Assembly: GCA_029550525.1 (NCBI GenBank)
Contig: JAKPHF010000036.1
Location: 78,199-142,198, forward strand
DNA length: 64,000 bases
Direction of reading: 5' to 3'
From: Planctomycetota bacterium
Lineage (GTDB): Bacteria; Planctomycetota; Phycisphaerae; UBA1845; PWPN01
Position 1 is the stretch's first letter. Each line of letters begins with the position of its first letter. Below the pieces are notes generated by a model. It did not search any database and had not been told where the DNA came from. It saw only the letters and a list, made by a program, of their open reading frames with translations. Of the stretch, positions 44,762-59,500 are shown in pieces. The translations under genes and the position numbers were made by a program.

Positions 44762-45249
44762 GAGTCGCCATCGGCTCCGATCATCGTGGCTACCAGGCCA
44801 AGGAAAAGATCAAGGCCATGCTCGTGTCCAAGGGCTATGACGTCCTTGATTTCGGAGCTGACTGTGCGTCGAGCTGCGACTATCCCGACGCGGCCTATCC
44901 AACCTGCAAGTCCGTGGTCACCGGCGTCTCGGATTTCGCCATCCTGCTGTGCGGCAGCGGCATCGGCATGTGCATCTCAGCCAACAAGGTGCGGGGCATC
45001 CGGGCCGCCCTGTGTCACGACGAACTGACCGCCGAGATGTCCCGTCGCCACAACGACGCCAACGTGCTCTGCCTCGCCGCCGACCTCATCGGCGAAGAGC
45101 TCATGCGCCGCATCGTCGATGTCTGGCTCAACACCGCCTTCGAGGGCGGCCGCCACGAACGCCGGGTCAAGAAGATCGCCTTCTACGAAGACAAGGAGCA
45201 CGAGGGCGACCCGCCCCGGTCCGCACCCGACAAACTCAAGGATGTGTGA
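44758..45249 (+). CDS. rpiB: Ribose-5-phosphate isomerase B
   Basis: 163 aa starting at TTG 44758, which overlaps the preceding stop (TTGA, 4 bases) and gives RVAIGSDHRGYQAKEKIKAM, the expected RpiB N-terminus. LLCGSGIGMCISANKVRGIR and LCHDELTAEMSRRHNDANVL contain the catalytic Cys region and phosphate-binding residues. It interconverts ribose-5- and ribulose-5-phosphate. Translational coupling to the fusion gene is likely. The C-terminal 15 residues are a charged extension. Confidence 0.92.
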   Translation: MRVAIGSDHRGYQAKEKIKAMLVSKGYDVLDFGADCASSCDYPDAAYPTCKSVVTGVSDFAILLCGSGIGMCISANKVRGIRAALCHDELTAEMSRRHNDANVLCLAADLIGEELMRRIVDVWLNTAFEGGRHERRVKKIAFYEDKEHEGDPPRSAPDKLKDV

Positions 45250-45379
45250 GCAGCGTGAGGTCCCTTTTGCCCGAGAGAATCATGAGGGGCTGGGGACTGG
45301 GGGCCGGCGACAGAGTATCCGCGTCCCGCCGTACATGTACGCACTGGACTAGCGCAGTGTATTCGTCACTATGGATTGA

Positions 45380-45399
45380 GGCGGGCAAGATGCCCGCCC
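45380..45399. repeat. Dispersed palindromic element, copy C
   Basis: GGCGGGCAAGATGCCCGCC plus flank, in inverted orientation relative to copy A, with about 26 identical bases including flanks. It lies just after the 3' end of gltD, where it could act as a terminator-like hairpin for that minus-strand operon. Confidence 0.6.
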
Positions 45400-45411
45400 C
45401 CCACTGAAAGC

Positions 45412-46903
45412 TTACGGTCGGGGCAGATCGCCGGCGCCTTTGGTGGGCAGATCGCTGGATCCCATGAGATACGTGTCGATGGCGACGGCGGCCTCACGGC
45501 CCTCGCTGATGGCCCAGACAACCAGTGATTGGCCTCGCCGCATGTCGCCGCAGGCGAACACGCCCGGCACGCTGGTCATGTAAGTCGACTCATCGGCCTT
45601 GACGTTGCTCCGCTCGTCCAGTTCGACGCCAAGTTGCTCGATGATGCCACCCTTCTCCGGACCGACGAAGCCCATGGCCAGCAGCACCAGGTCGGCCGGC
45701 CAGGTCTTGGCCGAGCCGGGCACCTCCTGCATCTTCATGCGGCCGGTCTCGTCGCGCACCCACTCGACGTCCACCGTCTCCAGGCCGGTGACCTTTCCGT
45801 TCTCGCCGAGCAGCCGCTTGGTCAGAATGCTCCAGCAGCGGTTGCATCCTTCCTCGTGCGAGCTGCTCGTACGAAGCTTCATGGGCCAGTAGGGCCACGG
45901 CTGCTCGCTGGGCCGGCACTCGGGCGGTTGGGGCAGCAACTCGAACTGCGTCACGCTCTTGGCGCCCTGGCGATTCGACGTGCCCACGCAGTCGGCGCCC
46001 GTGTCGCCGCCGCCGATAACGATGACGCGCTTGCCCGTGGCGGTGATGTCCTCATGCCGTTCACTGAACCACCACTTGTCCGTGCGGTACGGGAACCGGT
46101 CGCCGGCCACGCGCTTGTTCTGCTGCGGCAGGAACTCCATGGCAAAATGCACGCCGTCCAGTTCGCGGCCCGGGACGGGCAAGTCGCGCGGACGCGTCGC
46201 CCCGCCGCACAACACGATGGCGTCGAACTCGGCGCGAAGCTGCTCGGCCGTGATGTCGTACCCGACGTTCACGCCCGGCTTGAAGACGATGCCCTCGGCC
46301 TCGAGGATCTTCAACCGCCGGTCGATGAAGCGCTTTTCGAGCTTGAAGTCGGGAATGCCATACCGCAGCAGCCCGCCGATGCGGTCGGCACGTTCGAATA
46401 CCGTCACCGAGTGACCCGCCCGGTTCAACTGATCGGCGACGGCCAACCCAGCCGGCCCGGAGCCGACGACCGCCACCTTCTTGCCCGTCCGCACCGCGGG
46501 TGGGCAGGGCCGAATCCAGCCCTCGGCGAATGCTTTCTCGATGATGGAGTACTCGATGTACTTGATGGTCACCGGCGGCTCGTTGATGCCAAGCACGCAC
46601 GCTTCCTCGCACGGTGCTGGACAAACGCGGCCCGTGAACTCGGGGAAGTTGTTCGTCGCGTGCAGGACACGGATGGCCCGCGCCCAATCGCCTCGGTACA
46701 CCAGGTCGTTGAAGTCCGGAATGATGTTCCCCAACGGGCACCCCGAGTGGCAGAACGGCACGCCGCAATCCATGCAACGAGCGCCCTGCGTCTGCATCTC
46801 GGCGATGGGCAATGGGATGAGAAACTCGCGATAATGGCGAGTCCGCTCCTCGACCGGTGCCGCCTTGAACCCTTGCCGTGGATACTCCTTGAATCCCGTC
46901 GGT

Positions 46904-46911
<8 letters not shown>
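45412..46911 (-). CDS. gltD: Glutamate synthase small (beta) subunit
   Basis: 499 aa. The N-terminal cluster domain [20 protein letters not shown] and [13 protein letters not shown] bind [4Fe-4S] centres. [20 protein letters not shown] is the FAD Rossmann site and [20 protein letters not shown] the NADPH site. [20 protein letters not shown] closes the fold. It passes electrons from NADPH to the large subunit. Its ATG overlaps the gltB stop by 8 bases, a coupled operon. Confidence 0.96.
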
Positions 46912-51574
<4,663 letters not shown>

Positions 51575-52074
51575 ACTACTCACCCGCCTTCTGTTGCAGA
51601 TCACTCACTGGCCGTGGACCGTCCGGCTCGCTGCGAATGCCGGATCCGCACGACCCCGCCTGGGACTCGGCCGAACGCTGCCCTATCGCAGCCGCAATGA
51701 AGAGCCCCAGTGGCCATAATAGCATCATAAAATCTAATGTCCACAGAATCCTGTATTCAGATTCCTAATACTTTGCCACATCATTGGCTCCGCCTGGAGG
51801 CACCCGAACACAAGTATTTGAGACCACATGAGTTACAAACCAACGAAATCCTCGCGACTTTCTTTCGAGAACCCGGCGCGCCGTCGCCGGGCGGCCGCGG
51901 CTCGACGGGTTTCGGCCGAGACCGATGGCCAATTCCGACCGGATTGAGCGAATTGGGGCAAAGCGAGGTTTGAAACACCGGTCTAAACCGGTATAGTCGA
52001 AAATGAAGGCTTGCCGGAGAAGGGTGGCGATGCCGCCCTGCCTGGCCGCTTTCGGACGAGCGGGGGAGGAGTGC
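51575..52074. other. Divergent intergenic region upstream of gltB and the GH-A gene
   Basis: About 500 bp. The block 51710-51850 is A/T-rich for the genome and may hold promoters in both directions, but no clear -35/-10 pair was found. The Shine-Dalgarno CGGGGGAGGA (52061-52070) belongs to the next gene. No ORF is supported. Confidence 0.5.
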
Positions 52075-54186
52075 ATGTCTGTCTACTACCGCCGCATCAT
52101 CGTGGTTCTCCTCGTCACGGCCGGCGCGGCATCAGCCCAGACGACCGAACCTCGCCCAAACATCTACGGCTGCGGCATCACCTGGGGTAGTTGGCTGGGG
52201 CTCACCGGCGAGAGGGCTCGGGAGTGGGACCGCCGCAGCATGGACAAAATCGTCGAGATGGGCGGCACGAACTGCCCCGCGAACTTCGCCTGGATCGACA
52301 TCGAACGCACTCCCGGCGTGTTCTACTGGGATGAAGTGGATCACCAGGTCAATGAAGCCCTGGCCCGCGGTCTGGAGATCTTCGCCTATACCGGCCTGAC
52401 CCCCGACTGGGCGCTGCCTCCCGGCATCCTGGCGAAGTACGGCTCGGGCATCGGCTATCGATTCCCCCCCGACGAGCAATACATCGCCCATTTCGAGAAC
52501 TTCTTCCGCACGCTGGCCGCCCGATACCGCGGCCGGGTGAAATACTACGAGTTCTGGAACGAGCCCAACGGTTGCAGTTGGATCAACGACGGCTGTGCCA
52601 ACGGACACATGGCTCACACGTACGTCCCGTGGCTCATCCGCTGGTACAACGCCATGAAGGAAGGCGATCCCGACTGCGTCCTGGCCATCGGCGGACTGGA
52701 TTACGGCGACTACGTCAGCAACGGCGACCAGTATCTCCGGGACATTTACACGCACGGCGGCGGCGACTACTTCGACGCCGTCGCCATCCACCCCTATGGC
52801 AATCCCTTAAACTGGCAGGCCATCACCAACACCTACCAGGTGCTGCTCGACCACGGCCACGGCCACAAGAAGCTGTGGCTCAACGAGTACGGTTGGAACA
52901 CGACTAATGAGGCCCAGCGAGCCGCCAACATCACGGCCGTGCTGACCGAACTCAAGAAGCCCGAGTATCACATGGTGTTTCAGGCCAACCACCTGGTCAT
53001 CACCGACTTGCCCGGCACGCCTGACTGGGGCCGCGACTACGGACTGTGCAGCCGCGTCGTCAGTACGTTGACCATCACGCCGCGACAGGCCTGGTATGCG
53101 TTTCGAGATTTGGACAAGAGGTGGCCGCTGGCCGTGGACTTTTCCGCCGATGTGCTGTCGGGTCCGCTGCCCTTGTCCGTGCAATTCACCGACCTGACTT
53201 GGTATCCGGACGCGACCGGTTGGTTCTGGGAGTTCGGCGACGGCCACACCAGCACGGAGCACAATCCGCGGCACACGTATCTCCAGAACGGCATCTTCAC
53301 CGTCCGGCTGACCGTGACCGGCCCCCAGGGACCGCTGAGTCACGAAAAGACCGGCCTGATTCGCGCCGGCGCCGTGCCGCCCGTGCCCGGCGTGGACAAC
53401 CCCAGCTTCGAGGCCAACGGCGGCTCGCTGACCGGCTGGGAGATCGTCCACGTCAGCGGCGAACGGCCCGACAATCCGCCCTTGGCCAACGGCAATCCGT
53501 TCCAGGTGGTCACCACCGACGGCACGCATTTCGGCGGTAAGATCACCAGTTGGCTGGGCATGAACTTCTACATGGGCCAGATAATCGGCACGACGGACTG
53601 GAAGCCGGCCAGTACCATCGCCACCTGGAACCTCGGCGTCCTGGTGCAGATGCGCTGCTTCAATAACAGCGGCGATGCTCACCCCATCGGCGTCCACCAG
53701 GTGTGGGAGATCGGCTGGAACAACGACGGCTCCGAGCCGGCGAGCATCATGGACTGCGACCAGTATCAGGTGATCGCGAACATCGACGGGACCTACAACC
53801 AGAACCGTCTCACGTTCGCCCCGCTGAGCCGCAGCGGCACGATCGAGAATGTCACCGGGCTTCGCGGCGTGGCCGTACGCGTGCGGATGTACAACGATGC
53901 GAGCTGGTGGTGGACGTTCAACAACATCGACGCCCTGCAGTTCGTCGTCACCTCCACGCCGGTCCAGATTCCCGGCGATTTCGACCGCGACGGCGACGTG
54001 GACTTCCTCGACGTCGCCCGGTTCGAGGAATGCAGCACCGGACCAGGTATCGAGATCTCCAACCCGGACTGCGACGACGCCGACTTGGACGGCGACGGCG
54101 ACGTCGATCAAGACGACTTCGGGTTGCAGCAGCGATGCTTGAGCGGGATGGACCAGCCGGGTCATCCCGCGTGTGCAGGCACATAA
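52075..54186 (+). CDS. Secreted clan GH-A glycosidase with PKD and dockerin-type domains
   Basis: 703 aa from ATG 52075 with a near-perfect SD. Signal peptide RRIIVVLLVTAGAASA. The (beta/alpha)8 catalytic part (about residues 30-360) has YYEFWNEPNGCSW, the N-E-P acid/base motif, and KLWLNEYGWNTTN, with the nucleophile Glu, as in GH39/GH5-type enzymes. A PKD domain follows (FTDLTWYPDATGWFWEFGDG). A jelly-roll-like module (VDNPSFEANGGSLTGWEIVH) comes next, then a dockerin-type tail, GDFDRDGDVDFLDVARFEEC and DLDGDGDVDQDDFGLQQRC. Probably acts on extracellular polysaccharide; the substrate is unknown. Confidence 0.85.
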   Translation: MSVYYRRIIVVLLVTAGAASAQTTEPRPNIYGCGITWGSWLGLTGERAREWDRRSMDKIVEMGGTNCPANFAWIDIERTPGVFYWDEVDHQVNEALARGLEIFAYTGLTPDWALPPGILAKYGSGIGYRFPPDEQYIAHFENFFRTLAARYRGRVKYYEFWNEPNGCSWINDGCANGHMAHTYVPWLIRWYNAMKEGDPDCVLAIGGLDYGDYVSNGDQYLRDIYTHGGGDYFDAVAIHPYGNPLNWQAITNTYQVLLDHGHGHKKLWLNEYGWNTTNEAQRAANITAVLTELKKPEYHMVFQANHLVITDLPGTPDWGRDYGLCSRVVSTLTITPRQAWYAFRDLDKRWPLAVDFSADVLSGPLPLSVQFTDLTWYPDATGWFWEFGDGHTSTEHNPRHTYLQNGIFTVRLTVTGPQGPLSHEKTGLIRAGAVPPVPGVDNPSFEANGGSLTGWEIVHVSGERPDNPPLANGNPFQVVTTDGTHFGGKITSWLGMNFYMGQIIGTTDWKPASTIATWNLGVLVQMRCFNNSGDAHPIGVHQVWEIGWNNDGSEPASIMDCDQYQVIANIDGTYNQNRLTFAPLSRSGTIENVTGLRGVAVRVRMYNDASWWWTFNNIDALQFVVTSTPVQIPGDFDRDGDVDFLDVARFEECSTGPGIEISNPDCDDADLDGDGDVDQDDFGLQQRCLSGMDQPGHPACAGT

Positions 54187-54301
54187 TGCCCCTTCAGACC
54201 GGGGCCGGCGGCGGAATCCAGGGCCGCAGAGACATCTCGCGTAACGAGTACGAGCCGCCATGGCGGTTCGTATTCGAACGTTTTTCTCGGGAGTGCAGGT
54301 C

Positions 54302-56161
54302 ATGAACGGCAGGCGGCGACAGAACAGCTGTATCCGATTTCTGGCACTGATCGGCTCGCTCATAGCGGTCGCGCCGGTGCAGGCCGGCACCATAGAGGGC
54401 AGAGCCCGCTTCGAGAAGATCAAGGGCCGGCCGCAGATGGGCTACGTGGAACTCTACGAGACCAACCTGTTCCTGTCGCCGACCAGCTCGTTTCCGACCG
54501 GTCCGTCGCGGCGGCTCGGAACCTCGTATTGGTCCGGTGAGCAATGCATCACCGACACCAACCACACCGGCAGCTACTGCATCGACCTCATGCCCGCCGG
54601 GAGGTACTCGATCTTGGTCAACCAGCCGCTGTTCTTCGTGGCCCCCAAGGTGGTCACCCATGTGGACATTCCCGCCGCGGGCACGCTTCATCTCGACATC
54701 GAACTGCCCATCGACTTTTCCACCTATTTCAAGAACGATTGGACGGCCACGGCGCACAGCACGTGGTACCAGACGTTCATCGCCACCGGCAGCGGCATCC
54801 GCGGCGTCGCCTTCAGCTATGCGGGCGACACGCCGAGCTTCATCGAGGTTGCCATCCTGGCCGATAACGGAAACCCCGACGTGCGCGCATGGCCGGTTGT
54901 CGCGACGCAAATCGACTCGTCGCTGGCCGACGTGACCGACAACTGGGTACGCTTCCGTTCGGCCGATGCCCCCACCATCCCGGGCCAACGCTACGCCGTT
55001 CGGCTCATGGGCGTCGGAGCATCCTTCCAGCCCTACAAACGCAACAAGGACACCAACAGTTACACCGGCGGGCGAGCGTACGACGCCAACGGCGTCGCCC
55101 AGAATTTCGATATCAACGTCACCGTCTTCAGCGACAACGACGGTACCAGCGTGACCATGAACAAGCGGACACAGGACGTAGGCGCCCTGCGGGACGGGCT
55201 CTTTGCATCCAAGTGGGGTCACACATTCGTCGCCAACGGCACGAGCCTGGCCGCAGTCGATGTCTGGGCTGCCGGTGCCGGGCATAAGTGGGATCTCGAC
55301 TTCACGTGGCGAGTGTATCCCGCCATGGATCCTGTCGGCCCGACCGGGCCGGCGATCGGCCCCACCAAGACCACCAAGGCCGCCTACCAGTCGTTCGGCG
55401 TGGGCCTGCACGGCGTGAGCTACAACCCCGACGAGGTGCCGCTCGTGCCAGGCCAGACCTACTTCATCGAGTTCGCCGTGTCCAACCCGCCGCCCGAGTC
55501 GCCCGGCTTTAATCCTCTCGTCATGGATACCGACAGCTACGCCCAGGGAATGGGCTACATCTGGACGACATCCGGATGGAGCGCCCGGCCCGACATCGAT
55601 CTGTCGATGACCATCCTCGAATACCAGCCCCTCGGGCCCATCCTGCGCGTCGAACCCGATGTGGTCAATTGCACGGCGTTCTTCACAGGCAATCCGCCGC
55701 CCGTCACGTTCACCATCGGCAACAACGGCGGCGGCACGTTCAACTACACGATTGAGTCGGACGCGGCATGGCTGACCACCACGCCCTCGTCGGGCAGTTG
55801 CGCATCAGAAACCGACACGATCGCGATCAACATCGCGTCCGCCAGCCTGCCGCGGGGCAGCTACACCGGAACGCTCACGATCACTGCACCCGAGGCTCAG
55901 GGCAGTCCGAAGACGGTAAAGGTTGAGCTGCTGGTCACCACCGTGCCGCCCGATTTCGATGGCGACACGGATGTGGATATGACCGACTTCGGCTACCTCC
56001 AAAACTGTTTCACCGGCCCCGGCGTGCCGCAAACGCTTGCTCACTGTCAGGCCGCTCGCCTCGACCCGGACGACGACGTCGACCAGGACGACGTCGCGCT
56101 CTTCATCAACTGCCTCAGCGGCCCGGGCATCATCGCCCGCCCCGATTGCGCCATGCCGTGA
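54302..56161 (+). CDS. Large secreted protein with BACON-like and dockerin-type domains
   Basis: 619 aa from ATG 54302. Signal peptide CIRFLALIGSLIAVAPVQAG. The N-terminal region (EGRARFEKIKGRPQMGYVEL, AGRYSILVNQPL) resembles carboxypeptidase-regulatory-like beta folds. The middle part contains two repeat-like beta domains beginning WYQTFIATGSGIRGVAFSYA and WGHTFVANGTSLAAVDVWAA. Residues about 455-560 form a BACON-like domain (TFTIGNNGGGTFNYTIESDA, AWLTTTPSSG). The tail is dockerin-like: DFDGDTDVDMTDFGYLQNC and DPDDDVDQDDVALFINC. No catalytic motif is seen. It may bind polysaccharide and work with the preceding GH-A enzyme. Confidence 0.75.
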   Translation: MNGRRRQNSCIRFLALIGSLIAVAPVQAGTIEGRARFEKIKGRPQMGYVELYETNLFLSPTSSFPTGPSRRLGTSYWSGEQCITDTNHTGSYCIDLMPAGRYSILVNQPLFFVAPKVVTHVDIPAAGTLHLDIELPIDFSTYFKNDWTATAHSTWYQTFIATGSGIRGVAFSYAGDTPSFIEVAILADNGNPDVRAWPVVATQIDSSLADVTDNWVRFRSADAPTIPGQRYAVRLMGVGASFQPYKRNKDTNSYTGGRAYDANGVAQNFDINVTVFSDNDGTSVTMNKRTQDVGALRDGLFASKWGHTFVANGTSLAAVDVWAAGAGHKWDLDFTWRVYPAMDPVGPTGPAIGPTKTTKAAYQSFGVGLHGVSYNPDEVPLVPGQTYFIEFAVSNPPPESPGFNPLVMDTDSYAQGMGYIWTTSGWSARPDIDLSMTILEYQPLGPILRVEPDVVNCTAFFTGNPPPVTFTIGNNGGGTFNYTIESDAAWLTTTPSSGSCASETDTIAINIASASLPRGSYTGTLTITAPEAQGSPKTVKVELLVTTVPPDFDGDTDVDMTDFGYLQNCFTGPGVPQTLAHCQAARLDPDDDVDQDDVALFINCLSGPGIIARPDCAMP

Positions 56162-56166
56162 CAAGA

Positions 56167-56300
56167 AGCTATGAGCTATGAGCTGTGGGCTGTGAGCCCA
56201 ATATACGGCCCGCATGCGGGCCGTAGTTAATAGACGGGGGCGTCAGCCCCTGGTCCATCATGAGCAGACAATGGTCAGCCCCGAACGGGGCGACAGTTCC
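56167..56300. repeat. Heptad array plus GGGGC palindromic block between exported-protein gene and cas12b
   Basis: The heptads AGCTATG, AGCTATG, AGCTGTG, GGCTGTG, AGCCC (56170-56200) start a few bases after the stop codon. They are followed by CGGCCCGCATGCGGGCCG (56207-56224), and then by a GGGGC/GCCCC block related to 22340-22500. The rest of 56301-56483 shows no gene. Confidence 0.55.
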
Positions 56301-56483
56301 GATCCGATCTGCGAATAACGCACGCACGTTTCGAAGCACAGGCCGACACCATCGCGTTTCATCGCGGCCTTGCATCTGTCGCCGGGCCTCAAATTTTCGC
56401 ATCAACGCGACCGCACAACCGTCCCGTCCCGCCGCCGCTTGTGACTCCCTGCGCGCTAACGGGACACGAGAGGCGAAATTAAC

Positions 56484-56511
56484 TTGCTTTGCCCGGCGAA
56501 GGGAGTAGTAT
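56484..56511 (+). promoter_or_regulatory. Possible cas12b promoter
   Basis: TTGCTT (56484-56489), 16 bp, TAGTAT (56506-56511) sit immediately before the cas12b ribosome-binding site, predicting a leader of under 20 nt. The match is moderate and the position is right. Confidence 0.35.
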
Positions 56512-56535
56512 GGATTTGGAATAGGAGCTTTACTC

Positions 56536-59500
56536 ATGCCTTATCGTAACACTGGTCCCAAGCCGGCTCTGACACAACGCGCATACACTCTTCGGCTCCG
56601 TGGGGCCAACCCGAACGACGACTCTTGGCGAGATGCCCTGTGGGCCACTCATGAGGCAGTAAACAAAGGGGCGAAAGCTTTCGGTGACTGGTTACTGACT
56701 CTGCGAGGGGGCCTGGATCACCGTCTTGGATCCGAGGATACAAAAAATCGGCGAGTTGTCTTGGCCTTAGGCTGGCTATCCGTGGAAGACGCGGCACACG
56801 CCCCCAAGCAATTCGTCGTAGCGAGCGGTGAAGACCCTCGTTCAATTCGAGACGAAAAAGTCCTCAGGGCGTTCAAGAGCATTCTGAAAAAACGCGGTCT
56901 AGACGAGAAAGAAGTTGAAGCCTGGGTGACGACATGTGAGCCTTCGCTACGCTCGAACATCAAAGCGGACGCTGTCTGGGTTGACCGTAGTGCCGCTTTC
57001 GACGCAGCCGGAGATCTGCCGGGACTGACACGAGCCCACGCTCAGGACGTTCTCGAATACTTCCACGGCCCAATCGGTGCATTCCTCTCACTCCCCCGCA
57101 CGGATGCCGACAACGAGATATCGGAGCCCCAGAATGGCGAGTTGGAAAAGAGTTTTGCTCAGAAAGCTAGTGGCTGGCTCAGCTTCAACTGCGGGGAAGG
57201 AAAAAAGAGCGACAAGGCAACAATTGCCCGGCGACTCCGTCTGATCCTACAAGACCTCAACCGTCTGGAAGGCCGGCCGGGCGAAGCCCTGCTCGAACAT
57301 GCGTTGTCTGTCCTGGGAATGAAGAGTTGCGGCGATAGGGCCGGCAAGCTGGATCTGCTCAGGAAGGGAGTGGGATGGCGGCCAGCGAGTCCCTCGAAGG
57401 CATTGCGAGCAATTCGAGATGCCAGCCAGAGGGAAATCCTTGAGGCGACGGACCTGGAACTTCTGAAGCAGAAGCTCCGGGAAGAAGCATTGACCAGAGA
57501 CAATGAGGCGGCCCAATCGCCCGTACCCTGGGCAGCAGCACTGAGACGGCACATCGAGAACGTGGTCGGATTTGAGTATAGAAAAGCGCGCTTCACGGTG
57601 TTGTTGGATCATGCCCTACGTCGCTTTTCGAGTACCCATTCCTGGATGAAACGGGTAGAGGCGAAAAGGCGCACATTCGACGCAGATGTAGCCAAACTCG
57701 ACACTCTCCGAGCCACGAACCCCGAAGCCTGCAATTGGCTCGACACCTTCTGCAATCGACGAAGTCAATCAACCGGAGTGGCGGCGGACAATCAGTATCG
57801 CATCAGAAAGCGAGCCCTCGGCGGGAGAAAAGCTTTGGCGTGGAAGGCGGTACTGGAGGCTTGGTCACAAGAGGACTGCCGAACCAGAGAGGACCGCATC
57901 GATGCCGTGCGGAGAGTCCAAAGCTACTGGGATGACGAAGAGAAGTTCGGACATGCGGATCTGTTCGAAGAATTGGCATCGGAGGAGGACGTCTGCGTTT
58001 GGAAAAAGAACGGAAGGACATCTCCTCAGATCCTCATCGATTATGTCGCCGGTTGCGAGGCTGTGACTAACCGGATCCGCTACAAGGTCCCCATGTACAG
58101 ACATCCAGACGCCTTGAAGCATCCGGTCTTCTGCGATTATGGAGAGTCGCGATTCGCGATCCACTTCCAAGCGCAGCGGTCCGGACGCCCCCAAGAAGGC
58201 AAGAAACTTCTGAAACATACCGACCATCGTGCTTTGACGCTTCAGGTTCTCGCCAATGGCACCGTGTCGACCATCCCGCTGATGTGGGCTTGCAAGCGGC
58301 TGGAAAAAGACCTGGCCATGAAAGCCCCCCAAAGAACGGAGAATGCGTCCCCGGTAAGCCGCGCAGATCGACTCGGTCGAGCTGCCTGTGGGTCTCACGA
58401 CCCAGTCGAAGTCATGAATGTATACGGGCGTAAACATTGGAACGGCAGATTGCAAGTTCCTCGCCACCAACTGGAACGCCTCGCCTCACTAAGCCGGGAC
58501 CCGGTCCGAGCTGAGTCTCTGCGCCGGCGTCTACACTGGTTCATCACCTTCTCTCCTCAGCTGCAGCCTCAAGGACCATGGCTGGACTATGCCAGAAGTA
58601 GGGGACTTCTCTCGATTCGCAGAGGCGAGGTCGAAATCTCGCCACGAGATTCAGATAAGGATGCCTGGCGTGGCTTAGCTTATCCGGTCCAGCATCCAGC
58701 GAACGAAAAGGGGCGAAAAGGACTCGCCAAGCATATCCTGTCCCGGCTGGATGGCTTGCGCATCCTATCGGTAGATCTCGGACACCGTTTCTCGGCCGCC
58801 TGCGTGGTTTGGGAGACGCTGACGAAAAAGGAGTTCGAAACTCAGTTTCAGGAGGCTCAAGCCAAACAAGAGGATGGGTGGATAACATTCCGGTCTGATC
58901 TCTATGCAATGGTAATGGGGCCAGAACAACCGTCACACAATGGAAGATCTCGAAGATTCCGTCCAACGACGGTGTATCGGCGCATCGGCCCGGATGTGCT
59001 CCCCGACGGCACGCCCCATCCCGCTCCTTGGGCCCGGATCGACCGCCAATTCTTCATCAAATTGCAGGGAGAAGAGTGCCCGGCGCGTTATGCGTCGCAC
59101 CAGGAAATGAAACTAGTGGAAGGATTCGCCGAGCGATACGGATTACGTCTTCATGACGACGACAGACGGCGTTGTAGAGTCGATAAACTGATGGCTCGGA
59201 TAATACGCAACGCTAAACTCGCGCTGCGCCGGCATGCCCAAGCTGCTAAGATTGCTTGGGCACTGTCACCAAACACCAGCTCCATACCCACGACAGGCGG
59301 GGGAGAGATTGCCTTTCAGGCGGGAGATGACAATCATGTGAAGCTCCTCACCGACACGTTGCTGGAATGGTACCGACTTGCGACGGACTCAAAGTGGGAT
59401 GACCAGGAGGCACGCAGGCTGTGGAATAGAGAGATCGCTTCCTTGCCTGAAGGTTTTCCCATCCAAGACGCAATAGATCGGAACGCCAGTTGTGAAACTC

